DNA of 64,000 nt from Zhuqueibacter pondensis (GTDB lineage Bacteria > Zhuqueibacterota > Zhuqueibacteria > Zhuqueibacterales > Zhuqueibacteraceae), in assembly GCA_034505955.1 (NCBI GenBank), contig JAPDQK010000014.1, forward strand, positions 44,157-108,156. The letters are read 5' to 3'. Positions 34,991 to 42,709 of this stretch are shown here, one piece after another (position 1 is the stretch's first letter; each line of letters starts with the position of its first letter). The notes beneath the pieces were generated by a model that made no database searches, was not told the DNA's origin, and was given only the letters and a program-made list of their open reading frames with translations. Position numbers and translations under genes: made by a program.

Positions 34991-35051
34991 TTCGTAGTAG
35001 ACCCCTACGGGCGTAGCCTTCAGGGTCGGTGCTTGAAGGCACTACTACGAA
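34991..35051. repeat. 61-bp palindromic element, 10-bp ends
   Basis: TTCGTAGTAG (34991-35000) and CTACTACGAA (35042-35051) are perfect inverted ends. Inside are CCCTACGGGCGTAGCC and the pair CCTTCA/TGAAGG. A degenerate relative is at 38673-38746. Confidence 0.7.
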
Positions 35052-35138
35052 ATATCATTTTCATAATTATCGGGTGCCCAATTGGCATGGGCGATTACTC
35101 TGGAAAAACCTTCATGGCCGTGAAGATTTGCAGGGCAA

Positions 35139-35200
35139 ACTTCCCTACGGGCGTAGCCAGCCTGCTTTCGTTTGCAGACTGGCTACGCCCGTAGGGAAGT
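35139..35200. repeat. 62-bp element with perfect 22-bp inverted repeat
   Basis: 35139-35160 and 35179-35200 are exact reverse complements across an 18-base loop, and each arm contains CCCTACGGGCGTAGCC. Pairing continues imperfectly outside the arms. As RNA this would be a very stable hairpin. Confidence 0.85.
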
Positions 35201-35227
35201 CTGCGCTACGATTTTTCCAACACAAGA

Positions 35228-35347
35228 AACTCCCATTTCGAAACAGATCAGCCCGCGTTAAAATAGGAGTCATCAATTCATCCCCCTCCGCTTCAGTGGT
35301 ATGATCCAACCAAGGTTGGGATAAATGGTTTTGGCGAACTCCATCGC
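35228..35347. repeat. CGGCGAACTCCATC-family element, copy 2
   Basis: It repeats the order seen at 19135-19245: AAACTCC, CGAAACAG, TAGGAGT-ATCAATTCA, then GGTTTTGGCGAACTCCATCGC (35327-35347), but the inner hairpin is degraded. It ends just downstream of the exported-protein gene. Confidence 0.6.
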
Positions 35348-35353
35348 TGATCC

Positions 35354-35872
35354 TTACTTTACCACTTTAATGGCAGCCATGGCGATTTCTTTCACGCCCC
35401 GCGCAATGCTTTCGGAGAGCGCAAAATTTCCCTGCATCGCCTTGATTTTAGCCGGAAGAAACAGCAAATCTTCCGGCGTTCGTGCCAGGTCAAAATTATC
35501 TTGCACAGTCTTGCCGCGAAATTGAGCGAGGAATTCCTCCTCAACTCCGTCGAGGCCTTTTAAACGGACTTCGGTAATAACGCCTGTATTCGTCATCCCG
35601 ACCAGAACCCCGATCGTTCGACCTTCGTGCTGCAGGGAGTTGAGAAAAATGTACCCAAGAAATTCTTCGGGTGAGCCCCATGCGCCGTGCTCCCAGGCCT
35701 CGGTCCATTGAACGCCCGACTCGAGCGTTCTTATTGCTTCTGAAGAATTGGCGCGAGAAAAAATCGACCGGCAATCTGCCGGGGTCAACTCAGACGGCAT
35801 TTGGGCCGCGGCCATTGACGCCGGGAGTCCGAGCATCAGCATCATGGGAAGAATGCGATTGCTTTTCATCAT
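35354..35872 (-). CDS. Exported protein, possibly FMN-binding-domain-like
   Basis: A 172-residue protein with a signal peptide (residues ~1-23, ending A-A-A-Q). The middle (G-V-L-V-G-M-T-N-T-G-V-I-T-E-V-R-L-K-G, about 87-105) and the following Q-F-R-G-K-T resemble the RnfG/NosR FMN-binding fold. The flavin-attachment S-G-A-T motif is absent: the equivalent place reads F-A-L-S-E-S-I. A cofactor-free relative or an unrelated fold are both possible. It lies between the sensor kinase and the TolC operon, all on minus, so it may be a target or accessory of that regulatory pair. Confidence 0.55.
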   Translation of the reverse strand: MMKSNRILPMMLMLGLPASMAAAQMPSELTPADCRSIFSRANSSEAIRTLESGVQWTEAWEHGAWGSPEEFLGYIFLNSLQHEGRTIGVLVGMTNTGVITEVRLKGLDGVEEEFLAQFRGKTVQDNFDLARTPEDLLFLPAKIKAMQGNFALSESIARGVKEIAMAAIKVVK

Positions 35873-36007
35873 TTTTCACCTTAGGGTTTTGTTCTCGATC
35901 CATAAACAGTTTCAAGTTCATTCAATAAAATATACGACTTCAATCTGAAAGGAAACTTTACACAAGCTTAAAGGAACCTGAAATGAAAAATTGCAGATGG
36001 CTTATCG

Positions 36008-37414
36008 TCATTCTTGCCCGGCCAAATTGGGAAGCAAGACTCTTACCGACGTTCCTTTCCCGATTTTGCTGTCAATCTCAATCGTGCCGCCGTGGACCGT
36101 TACGATCCATTGACAAATCGCCAGGCCCAGGCCGCTGCCTCCCGTCTCTCGAGAGTGCGCTTTGTCGACGCGATAGAATCGATCGAAAATATGTGGCAAA
36201 TCTTCGGAGGGAATTCCGCAGCCGGTGTCGCCAATGACAAATTCTATGTTTGCGCCCTCGTGTTTCAAGCTCAGCTCGATTTTTCCTTGTGAGGTGTATT
36301 TCATGGCGTTATCGCACAGATTCAAGAGCAGGCGGCGTATGAGCAGTTGATCACCCAAAAAATTCACGACCTCGCAATTTTTGAGATGTACGGAGAGGGA
36401 TTTGCCTTCGGCCAGGATTTGCAGATCTTCAAAAATTTCCTTGACGGCCGCATCCAACCGAAAAAGAGTTTTGTGTATGGGATAATCGCCCGAGTCGGAC
36501 CGCGCCAGCAGCATGAGATTATCGACGATCCGCCCAAGCGCAATCAAACGATCCAGATTTTTTTGCAGCCAGGCGCGTGTTTCTTCGGTATTCTTTTCAT
36601 CCTGGCAGGCTAATTCCGTATCGGCGCGCATCACCGCCAAAGGCGTGCGCAGCTCGTGCGCCGCATCCTGGGTGAATTGCTGCAAGCGCCTTACCCCTGC
36701 TTCCAGACGCGCGATCATGCGATTGAGCGTGGCGACCAGCACGCCAAATTCATCTTTGCCGGAATAAGCCGGCAAGCGCTCTTTGAGATTGGCGAGCGAA
36801 ATCGACTCAGCCGCTTGCGCGGCAGCAACGACAGGGCGCAATGCCAGTTTAGCCATGAGCCAGCCACCGGCGAAAGCGAGCAGCATGGCCAAGGGCGCAA
36901 TCCACATCAGCGTTTTGGCGGTTTCTTTGGCAACTTTGAAAATGATCTCATTCTGCACACCGACAGCAGCCCCACCCCATTCATGCCGAAAGACACGCGC
37001 GCTATAATGATCTCCGGCAACCATCAGGTTATAATAACCGGTGCGCCGATCGAGAAAATCGACCGGGACATATCGTTCAATATTTTTGGCGCCGCCAGTG
37101 ACCAGAACTTTTGGGGGATTGCCTTCAATAGTCAGGACAAGAAATTGCGGCTTCATGCCAAAACGCTCATCCAATTCTTCGTGCAGATGCCCGGCGAGCG
37201 AATCATACCGCTCACTTCGTATTGCCGACGAGTCGGGAAAGTCGTTCTTCACCATCATGGTGATCCAGGCTTCCTCCGTCCGCAAAGCGCGACGAGTTTC
37301 ACGATCCAATTGGCGGTAAAATTTCAGCGCCAGCACACCGGCAATAACGATCAACACTCCGGAGAAAGCAAACGTGAACCAGATGGTGAGGCGGCTGCGT
37401 ATGGTTATGCTCAT
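36008..37414 (-). CDS. Sensor histidine kinase, CusS-like architecture
   Basis: A 468-residue membrane kinase: helix 1 (~10-31), a periplasmic sensor region (~32-168), helix 2 (~169-190), HAMP, then a dimerisation domain with the phosphoacceptor H253 in A-A-H-E-L-R-T-P-L-A. The ATPase domain has N-A-M-K-Y-T, D-T-G-C-G-I-P and G-S-G-L-G-L-A motifs. The layout matches kinases that sense envelope stress or metals, but the periplasmic domain shows no metal-binding cluster. Its start overlaps the response-regulator stop by four bases. Confidence 0.92.
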   Translation of the reverse strand: MSITIRSRLTIWFTFAFSGVLIVIAGVLALKFYRQLDRETRRALRTEEAWITMMVKNDFPDSSAIRSERYDSLAGHLHEELDERFGMKPQFLVLTIEGNPPKVLVTGGAKNIERYVPVDFLDRRTGYYNLMVAGDHYSARVFRHEWGGAAVGVQNEIIFKVAKETAKTLMWIAPLAMLLAFAGGWLMAKLALRPVVAAAQAAESISLANLKERLPAYSGKDEFGVLVATLNRMIARLEAGVRRLQQFTQDAAHELRTPLAVMRADTELACQDEKNTEETRAWLQKNLDRLIALGRIVDNLMLLARSDSGDYPIHKTLFRLDAAVKEIFEDLQILAEGKSLSVHLKNCEVVNFLGDQLLIRRLLLNLCDNAMKYTSQGKIELSLKHEGANIEFVIGDTGCGIPSEDLPHIFDRFYRVDKAHSRETGGSGLGLAICQWIVTVHGGTIEIDSKIGKGTSVRVLLPNLAGQE

Positions 37415-38088
37415 GTTTCCGGCTCTCGCAGGACGTAGCCGCTTTTTCGTATGGTGTGGATCAAACGCCTCCCATCAAATTGCTCGAGCTTTTGCCGCAA
37501 ACGGTTAATGTAAACTTCGATGAGATTGTAGTCGCTGTTGAACTCGAAGTCCCACACGTGCTCGGCGATCATGCCTTTGGTAACCAACCTGCCCTTGTTG
37601 CGCATAAGATATTCCAATATGGCGAATTCACGGCTGGTGAGCTCGATGCGATTTTCGCCGATACGCACGTCGTGGCCGGCGATATCCATCAAGAGATTGC
37701 CGACGGAGAGAAGGGATGATTTGTCATTTGATTGGCGCCTCAAGAGCGCCCGCACCCGCGCGCGCAATTCTGCAACCGCAAAAGGTTTTCCCAGATAATC
37801 GTCAGCGCCTGCGTCCAGGCCAACTACCCGATCACAAACTTCATCACGTGCCGTCAGCAGAAGAACGGGTGTTGTGATCCCTTCATCACGCAATGTACTG
37901 AGTACCGCCAAGCCGTCTTTTTTCGGCAACATGATGTCGAGGATAATGAGATCATAGTTTTCAGATAACGCCAGCTCTTCTCCATTGGGGCCGTCATAAG
38001 AGGCGTCGACGGCGTGAGAATCTTCTTTCAATGCCCGGCTGATCAGCGGAACCAGCTCCTTGTCGTCATCAACGATCAGTATACGCAT
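37411..38088 (-). CDS. OmpR-family response regulator
   Basis: A 225-residue regulator. The receiver domain (1-118) has the acidic D7/D8/D9 cluster, phosphoacceptor D51 (L-I-I-L-D-I-M-L-P), the switch Thr in L-L-L-T-A and the conserved Lys in L-G-K-P-F. The winged-helix DNA-binding domain (~128-222) has E-L-T-S-R-E-F-A-I-L-E-Y-L and ends R-K-S-G-Y-V-L-R. It is cotranscribed and translationally coupled with the kinase downstream. The likely target is the adjacent efflux operon (inference). Confidence 0.94.
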   Translation of the reverse strand: MRILIVDDDKELVPLISRALKEDSHAVDASYDGPNGEELALSENYDLIILDIMLPKKDGLAVLSTLRDEGITTPVLLLTARDEVCDRVVGLDAGADDYLGKPFAVAELRARVRALLRRQSNDKSSLLSVGNLLMDIAGHDVRIGENRIELTSREFAILEYLMRNKGRLVTKGMIAEHVWDFEFNSDYNLIEVYINRLRQKLEQFDGRRLIHTIRKSGYVLREPET

Positions 38089-38399
38089 GGGAGATCAAGG
38101 ATTGGATTTGTAAACGAAAAGCGCAAGGTCGGAACAAACGGTTTCGGCGAACTCCATCGCCAATTTTCAAAATTTATTGCAAAGAAGCGCAAAAAACAAC
38201 GCGCGGGGCGGCATTGCTTGCAATTGTACATGTACCCGCGCGAAATGGCATTTGCGTAGTCATCATCAACATACAAAACTTCCCCGCCGATGTCGTCATC
38301 GCGGCGTCAAGCTTTTGTATAATCACTGTAAAAAAAAGCAAAGTCGGGCTTGCACAACGAAGTCCGACTTTGCCCCCTTCATTCAATTGAGCCAAAAAA
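38089..38399. other. Intergenic region with repeat pieces (311 bp)
   Basis: No gene. It contains GGTTTCGGCGAACTCCATCGC (38140-38160), a third partial copy of the 19135/35228 family. Near 38342-38381, AGTCGGGCTTGCACAACG followed by AAGTCCGACTT can form an imperfect hairpin. Confidence 0.45.
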
Positions 38400-38651
38400 T
38401 TACGTCACCACCAACACTGTACACGTTGCGTATGTCACGATGTGGCTCGAGGTGCTGCCGGGATGTTTTTTGCGGATGGCGGAGTGCCCATGGCGGCCGA
38501 TGACGAGCAAATCAAAATGATGCTTCACCGCATAGCCAACGATGGCATCCACCTCGTGGCCGGGCATCACTTTATCCACCAACTCGACACCAACCTCGGC
38601 GGCTTTGGAAATGGCCTCTTGCTGCGGTTGATGGTAATGCTGTGGACTCCT
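38400..38651 (-). pseudogene. UspA universal stress protein, C-terminal remnant
   Basis: The visible protein is only the second half of a UspA domain: residues homologous to G-H-E-V-D-A-I-V-G-Y-A, D-L-L-V-I-G-R-H-G-H-S and H-I-V-T-Y-A-T-C-T-V-L-V-V, with the G-x2-G-x9-G-[S/T] nucleotide loop partly present. Upstream the frame continues to about 38651 and meets a TGA (complement of 38652-38654). The N-terminal ~60 residues of the fold are absent, and 20 bases further a palindromic element begins (38673). This is a 5'-truncated gene remnant, probably not functional. Confidence 0.75.
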
Positions 38652-38672
38652 TCACCGGATGAATATAGGTTT

Positions 38673-38746
38673 ATAGTAGCCCCCTGCGGGCGTGGTCTTC
38701 AAGGGCCGGTCTGGAATAAGGGGACAGCGTCTAAAGGCGCCACTAC
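38673..38746. repeat. Degenerate palindromic element next to the UspA remnant
   Basis: TAGTAG-CCCCCTGCGGGCG-TGGTCTTCAAGGGCCGGT at the left and CGCCACTAC at the right mirror the element at 34991-35051, with an insertion in the middle. It lies between the truncated usp gene and the 3' end of the DUF6062-like gene. Confidence 0.55.
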
Positions 38747-38754
38747 AAAGAAAT

Positions 38755-39423
38755 TTAAGACAATCGTAACTTTCCCACAAACCATTCCATCGCGCGCTGC
38801 CAGGCATTTGCCTCCTTTTCGGTGACTTCCTCATGATGAAAACGATAGTCGACTTTGCGGATGAATTCGGCCAACTGGTGGCGCAGCGCCGCGAGTTTTT
38901 CCTGCTCCCATTGCCACAGGCGCTCACGGCTTTCACCTTTCGGCAGAAGCTCGAGCAACAGGGCGAAATGGCGGGCGCAAAACGCATCGGCTTTTTGCAG
39001 AGCATCGCAAAATTGCCGGTCATCGAAATAGTCCCGACACGTCGTGAGAGTGTGCTGCTCGGTTTCCTCCGCCAGTTGGCAAATCCGACAGCCTGAAGTT
39101 TCGGACAATGGCATTTTGCCGCGTGTCAATTCATCGAGTTGGTTTGCGACCAAATCTTCGTAAATGATGCTCAGTCCAAAAGCATCGCCGTTGGCAAGGG
39201 CCAGGCGTGCATGCAGATTACAAAAGCCCTTGGTGGCGCGCAACTCGTCGCGGATGATCGGATCGGTCACCGACTCGTACAGCAACGAATCGATGGCAGA
39301 TCGTGCGCTGTCATGCACACGGCGGCAGATAGCGCAGCCGGGTTTTCCCAGTGCCTCGACGACATCGTAGAAGCCGATAAATTTTTCAGGTGGCGGCGAT
39401 TTTCGTTTCAAAAGCGTCATCAT
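38755..39423 (-). CDS. DUF6062-like Cys/His protein, copy 2
   Basis: A 222-residue cytosolic protein with C30xxC33, C68xxH71 (C-N-L-H), C112xxC115 and C149xxH152, the same ordered sites as the paralogue at 13556-14167. The C-terminal part is helical and charged. The fit to DUF6062 is better than for copy 1 (G-F-Y-D-V-V-E-A-L near residue 17 and Y-E-D-L-V-A near 88). Its start overlaps the 3' end of a frameshifted upstream gene by 38 bases, suggesting former translational coupling. Function unknown. Confidence 0.7.
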   Translation of the reverse strand: MMTLLKRKSPPPEKFIGFYDVVEALGKPGCAICRRVHDSARSAIDSLLYESVTDPIIRDELRATKGFCNLHARLALANGDAFGLSIIYEDLVANQLDELTRGKMPLSETSGCRICQLAEETEQHTLTTCRDYFDDRQFCDALQKADAFCARHFALLLELLPKGESRERLWQWEQEKLAALRHQLAEFIRKVDYRFHHEEVTEKEANAWQRAMEWFVGKLRLS

Positions 39424-39756
39424 GACGGAGTTTTAAAAGTTGCTCTTGAATTTCAACCAGCCGTTGGCGACGTTGTTGCAATGCTTCGAGGCGGCTGGCG
39501 ATTTCCGTCGTGCCGGCTTCGTGCTGTTGCTGCGCGCGTTCGACCAGCGATTGTATTTCGCGAAAGGCCTCGTCCATGCGGCCGCGCAAGCGGCTTTGCA
39601 AGGCGAGCTGCTTTCGCGCATGAGATCGAACAAATCCGCGCGCACCCGGCCGCATTGGCGGTCGAACAACTCCGGCAAGCGCGCCAGCGTTTTGTTGAGG
39701 ATGATTTTTTTGAAACCAGCGTCGCAAACGTTCAATATGCCATTGCGCAGCAAAAG
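39386..39756 (-). pseudogene. Frameshifted, truncated coiled-coil gene remnant
   Basis: Two minus-strand frames join into one sensible protein. L-A-R-L-P-E-L-F-D-R-Q-C and L-F-D-L-M-R-E-S (frame of 39433-39753) continue as Q-L-A-L-Q-S-R-L-R-G-R-M-D-E-A-F (frame of 39386-39727), with a shift near 39600-39615. The joined tail is a charged coiled coil. Upstream, a TAA near 39755 cuts the frame shortly before a MITE-like element. The tail reminds me weakly of the end of bacterial dynamin-like GTPases; no GTPase domain is present. It overlaps the DUF6062-like start, as in coupled genes. Confidence 0.45.
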
Positions 39757-39791
39757 TTAGAAAAAAATTCTAAATTTTTCTTGTCGGTTTT

Positions 39792-39925
39792 GAACACGGA
39801 CTGCGTCCGCAGGATAATACGGATTGAACGGCTACGCCCGTAGGGATTGGCACGGATAAAACAAAATTAGAAAATCCATGAGAATCCGTTTCATCTGCGT
39901 CATCTTACAGACGCAGTCCGTGTTC
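39792..39925. mobile_element. 134-bp MITE-like element with 16-bp perfect terminal inverted repeats
   Basis: GAACACGGACTGCGTC (39792-39807) is exactly inverted at 39910-39925, and the inverted ends extend to about 22 bp with two mismatches. The interior contains GGCTACGCCCGTAGGG (39830-39845) with the same flanks as 13408-13447. No ORF or obvious target-site duplication is present. Another CTACGCCCGTAG copy lies outside at 39967-39981. Confidence 0.65.
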
Positions 39926-40044
39926 TAAAGCTTTTGCTTTGAAGCCTACGGCCGCAGGCTGCCCGAAGGCTACGCCCGTAGTTGCGATGCCACAAGGCGC
40001 GGAGAATCCGCTTCATACTGCTTTGATTGTCCTGCCTATCTTTA

Positions 40045-40665
40045 TCAATTCGTAACATCAAATCGAAAATTTTTTTTGCCCCTCCTGTGTTGCACGAGAA
40101 CGTATAAAAACACAATGACCAACATCACCGCCGAGCCAATGAGCAAATAGCGTTGCACCTCAGCCGGCATCGCGGCCCATTCTTCACCACCCCAAAAACC
40201 AAGTGCAATGAAAATGACCGACCATAAGAAACCTCCAGCATAAGCGAACAAGGCAAACACCAGCCAGCCCCGCTTTGAAGCTCCAGCCACGATGGCCGTC
40301 ACATGTCGCACCCCCGGTATGAAATATCCGATCATCAAAGTCCATTTGCCGAACCGATCAAACCAATAATGGACCCGCGCCAAATTCTCTGGTGTAAGAT
40401 GAATAAAGGAGCCGAATTTGTTGATCATTGCGACCCCAACTATACGTCCGAGTCCATAGCTCAACGTGATACCACAAATGCTGCCAAGAAAAGCGGCGAC
40501 GAGGGTGGGAACAAAATGCAACTGGCCTTTGTAAATGAGATAACCTGAAAATGTCAACAAGGTTTCATCCGGTATCGGCAAGCCGACGATCCCAAGCATT
40601 AACAGGGAAAATACTCCAGCATAAGCATATTCGGCAATCCAGTGCAAAACAAAATGTGGCAACAT
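40045..40665 (-). CDS. DedA-family (VTT) membrane protein
   Basis: A 206-residue inner-membrane protein of the DedA/SNARE-associated family: G-L-P-I-P-D-E-T-L-L near residue 29, G-S-I-C-G near 61-65 and F-I-P-G-V-R-H near 115 are the family motifs. The acidic residue after P-I-P and the Arg in P-G-V-R are the functionally important positions, thought to serve phospholipid (undecaprenyl-phosphate or similar) translocation driven by protons. It lies eight bases downstream of the DUF421 gene and could be co-transcribed with it. Confidence 0.9.
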   Translation of the reverse strand: MLPHFVLHWIAEYAYAGVFSLLMLGIVGLPIPDETLLTFSGYLIYKGQLHFVPTLVAAFLGSICGITLSYGLGRIVGVAMINKFGSFIHLTPENLARVHYWFDRFGKWTLMIGYFIPGVRHVTAIVAGASKRGWLVFALFAYAGGFLWSVIFIALGFWGGEEWAAMPAEVQRYLLIGSAVMLVIVFLYVLVQHRRGKKNFRFDVTN

Positions 40666-40673
40666 GCACGCTC

Positions 40674-41192
40674 CTATTTTCTGTCAAAAAATTGCACATG
40701 GTGATGCGGGCGTGAGATTGCAGGTAAGTCGTCGTTTTTGAGCACACTGACGGCGCAGTCGATTTCGAGCACGGCGAGCGTGACCTCGGCGACGCTGGCA
40801 ATGCCGTGCTCACGCAGCGCCTGCTGCAAGTCGTCAATGTTCAATTTTTCTTTTGCCAGATTCTCATGCAAAACCTTTCCATGGCGAATCAGCAAAGTCG
40901 GCGTACCTTCAACCAAGCGGCGAATTTTTCGGTAACGCCACGCCACACGTGTCAACATCACATTCATAACTAGAAGCGTAGCAGCAGTCACGACGCCGCC
41001 GAGCAGCGAGGTGTCCGGTCCAGTCATGGCATTTTGCACCGCGTTCGCCAGCAGGATGAGCATGGTCAGATCGAGCGGCATCATCTGACCGACTTCGCGC
41101 TTGCCGGTGAGGCGCAGGCCGACCAGGATGACGAAGTAAACGACGGCGGTGCGGAGCGCAATTTCCACTAACGGATGACGGATGATTTCCAT
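40674..41192 (-). CDS. DUF421 (YetF-like) membrane protein
   Basis: A 172-residue protein with three N-terminal membrane helices (about 10-28, 40-55, 62-82) followed by the conserved DUF421 cytosolic domain: L-R-L-T-G-K-R-E-V-G-Q-M near residues 26-37, then G-x-P-x-L-L-I-R-H-G-K-V, N-L-A-K-E-K-L-N-I-D-D-L and A-V-L-E-I-D. The family has no established biochemical role. Spacing suggests an operon with DedA. Confidence 0.88.
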   Translation of the reverse strand: MEIIRHPLVEIALRTAVVYFVILVGLRLTGKREVGQMMPLDLTMLILLANAVQNAMTGPDTSLLGGVVTAATLLVMNVMLTRVAWRYRKIRRLVEGTPTLLIRHGKVLHENLAKEKLNIDDLQQALREHGIASVAEVTLAVLEIDCAVSVLKNDDLPAISRPHHHVQFFDRK

Positions 41193-41294
41193 AGGCGTTA
41201 TTTCAAGACGTCGTTAACTTAATAAAGATAAAACTTTTTGGCTCCGGCGCAAGAACGGAGTATTTTGACGGCGCCAGTGTTCACCTATTTGCCC

Positions 41295-42692
41295 TTATTG
41301 CTGCACCGCACGTAAAATCTCCTCCGCCACCGGCGCATAATTGCCGCCTAAGCGATGGCCGCCTTTTCGTTCCACAATCTTCGCCAGACTCGGATCGAGT
41401 TTCCGGCAAAGGCTGTCTTCCTCTTCGTCACCGTAAAAACAGAGCATCTTTATCCCTTGCAGCTTCTCGATCTCCGGCTGCACCGGAAACCGGCTTTGGT
41501 GCGCTGCGCCGCCCAACCAGCTTTTGAGATGAAATTCGAATTGCGCCGTTGCGCTCGGGCCAAGGAAAACGAGCAATTTTATTTTGGCACGAAAGTCGTT
41601 CGCCAGCCGGTTGACGATGAAAGGCAATACGTCGGCACCGAACGAATAACCAATGAGAATCAGCTTTTCCTTTTTCCAAGCTGCCAGATAGTAACGCAAA
41701 ATCCGCTCCGCGTCTTTGGCGGATTCTTCCGGCGTGCGCTTCGTCCAAAAATATTTGAGCGAATTCAATCCGATCACCGGAATACCCTGCGCCGCCAAAC
41801 TGTGGCTCAACCCTTTGTCGGTGACACCCCAGCCGCCATCGCCGGTGATATGAAAGGCCACGAGGTTCGTCGCCGACCCGCTCGCCGGAACTTCCACCAG
41901 CGGCAGGTCTTTTAGCTCTTCCACACGCGCCATTTGAATGTTCTCTTTTCTCGCGGCCAGTCGCGCGAAGGCATCCTTGAATTGTGGCATCCAGTTGCGC
42001 TGCACGGAAAAGCCATGCCCCACTTTCGGCAAAAGCACCAACTCGCCTTGCTTCACCTGTTTGACATAAGCTTGTGTCGAGTCCGCATTGCAAACCTGGT
42101 CAACGATTCCTTGAAATGCAATCCAAGGAACTTCGAGATTCGCGGCGGGCAAAAAGCCATATCCTTTTCCATTTGGTTCGGGTTTCCACTCCAAGCCGTT
42201 GCCTCGGCAAAGCGGCTTGGTTAATGGCAAGTCCGGACAGAAGCCGAGGCTGATGGCGCCGCGAAAAGTTGTCGCCGGCGCTTGCACCAACGTGGCGTAA
42301 ACCAGCGTGGCGCCCGAAGAATATCCCACCAAAACCGGCGCAACATAGCTCGGGTAATTGAGCTGCTTCTGAACGTATTGGCTGAGCGCCTCAAAATCCG
42401 CCGCCGGGTAAGAGCATTTTTCGGTGGAACTTTCCAATTGCTTGAGATAATGGGTAATATCGATGCCAACCACCAGCGCATCAAGCGAGGCCAACTCTCT
42501 GGCCATATCGACCACGCCCAAATTCCAGCCGCCGTCGCCGGAAACAAAGAGCACGACGTGCGAGGGCTGCGGTTTTTCGCGATAGAGAAAAACTTTGCCG
42601 AAGCGCCCGTAGCGAAGGGAGTCTTCGGAACGTGCCCAAAGGCCCGTAGTTGAAAAAACGAGCAGGATAAAAAGAAGATTTATTCGTTTCAT
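41295..42692 (-). CDS. AcvB/VirJ-like exported serine hydrolase
   Basis: A 465-residue protein with a signal peptide (residues ~1-20) and two related alpha/beta-hydrolase halves. Each has a G-D-G-G-W oxyanion-type motif and a nucleophile elbow (G-Y-S-S-G-A in the first, G-Y-S-F-G-A in the second). A late G-G-H (R-K-G-G-H-R-L) supplies a candidate catalytic His. This duplicated layout is that of AcvB/VirJ proteins; proteobacterial AcvB hydrolyses lysyl-phosphatidylglycerol in the periplasm. Whether that substrate applies here is not known. Lipid-linked neighbours (a flippase remnant at 43956) are suggestive only. Confidence 0.85.
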   Translation of the reverse strand: MKRINLLFILLVFSTTGLWARSEDSLRYGRFGKVFLYREKPQPSHVVLFVSGDGGWNLGVVDMARELASLDALVVGIDITHYLKQLESSTEKCSYPAADFEALSQYVQKQLNYPSYVAPVLVGYSSGATLVYATLVQAPATTFRGAISLGFCPDLPLTKPLCRGNGLEWKPEPNGKGYGFLPAANLEVPWIAFQGIVDQVCNADSTQAYVKQVKQGELVLLPKVGHGFSVQRNWMPQFKDAFARLAARKENIQMARVEELKDLPLVEVPASGSATNLVAFHITGDGGWGVTDKGLSHSLAAQGIPVIGLNSLKYFWTKRTPEESAKDAERILRYYLAAWKKEKLILIGYSFGADVLPFIVNRLANDFRAKIKLLVFLGPSATAQFEFHLKSWLGGAAHQSRFPVQPEIEKLQGIKMLCFYGDEEEDSLCRKLDPSLAKIVERKGGHRLGGNYAPVAEEILRAVQQ

Positions 42693-42709
42693 TTCAATAA
42701 CCTAAACTG

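Larger units (their letters stand above)
34794..35353. other. 560-bp intergenic region rich in palindromic elements
   Basis: No gene is supported. It holds at least three dispersed elements, listed separately at 34991-35051, 35139-35200 and 35228-35347. The promoter of the TolC operon should lie near its left end, but no clear -35/-10 pair was identified. Confidence 0.6.
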
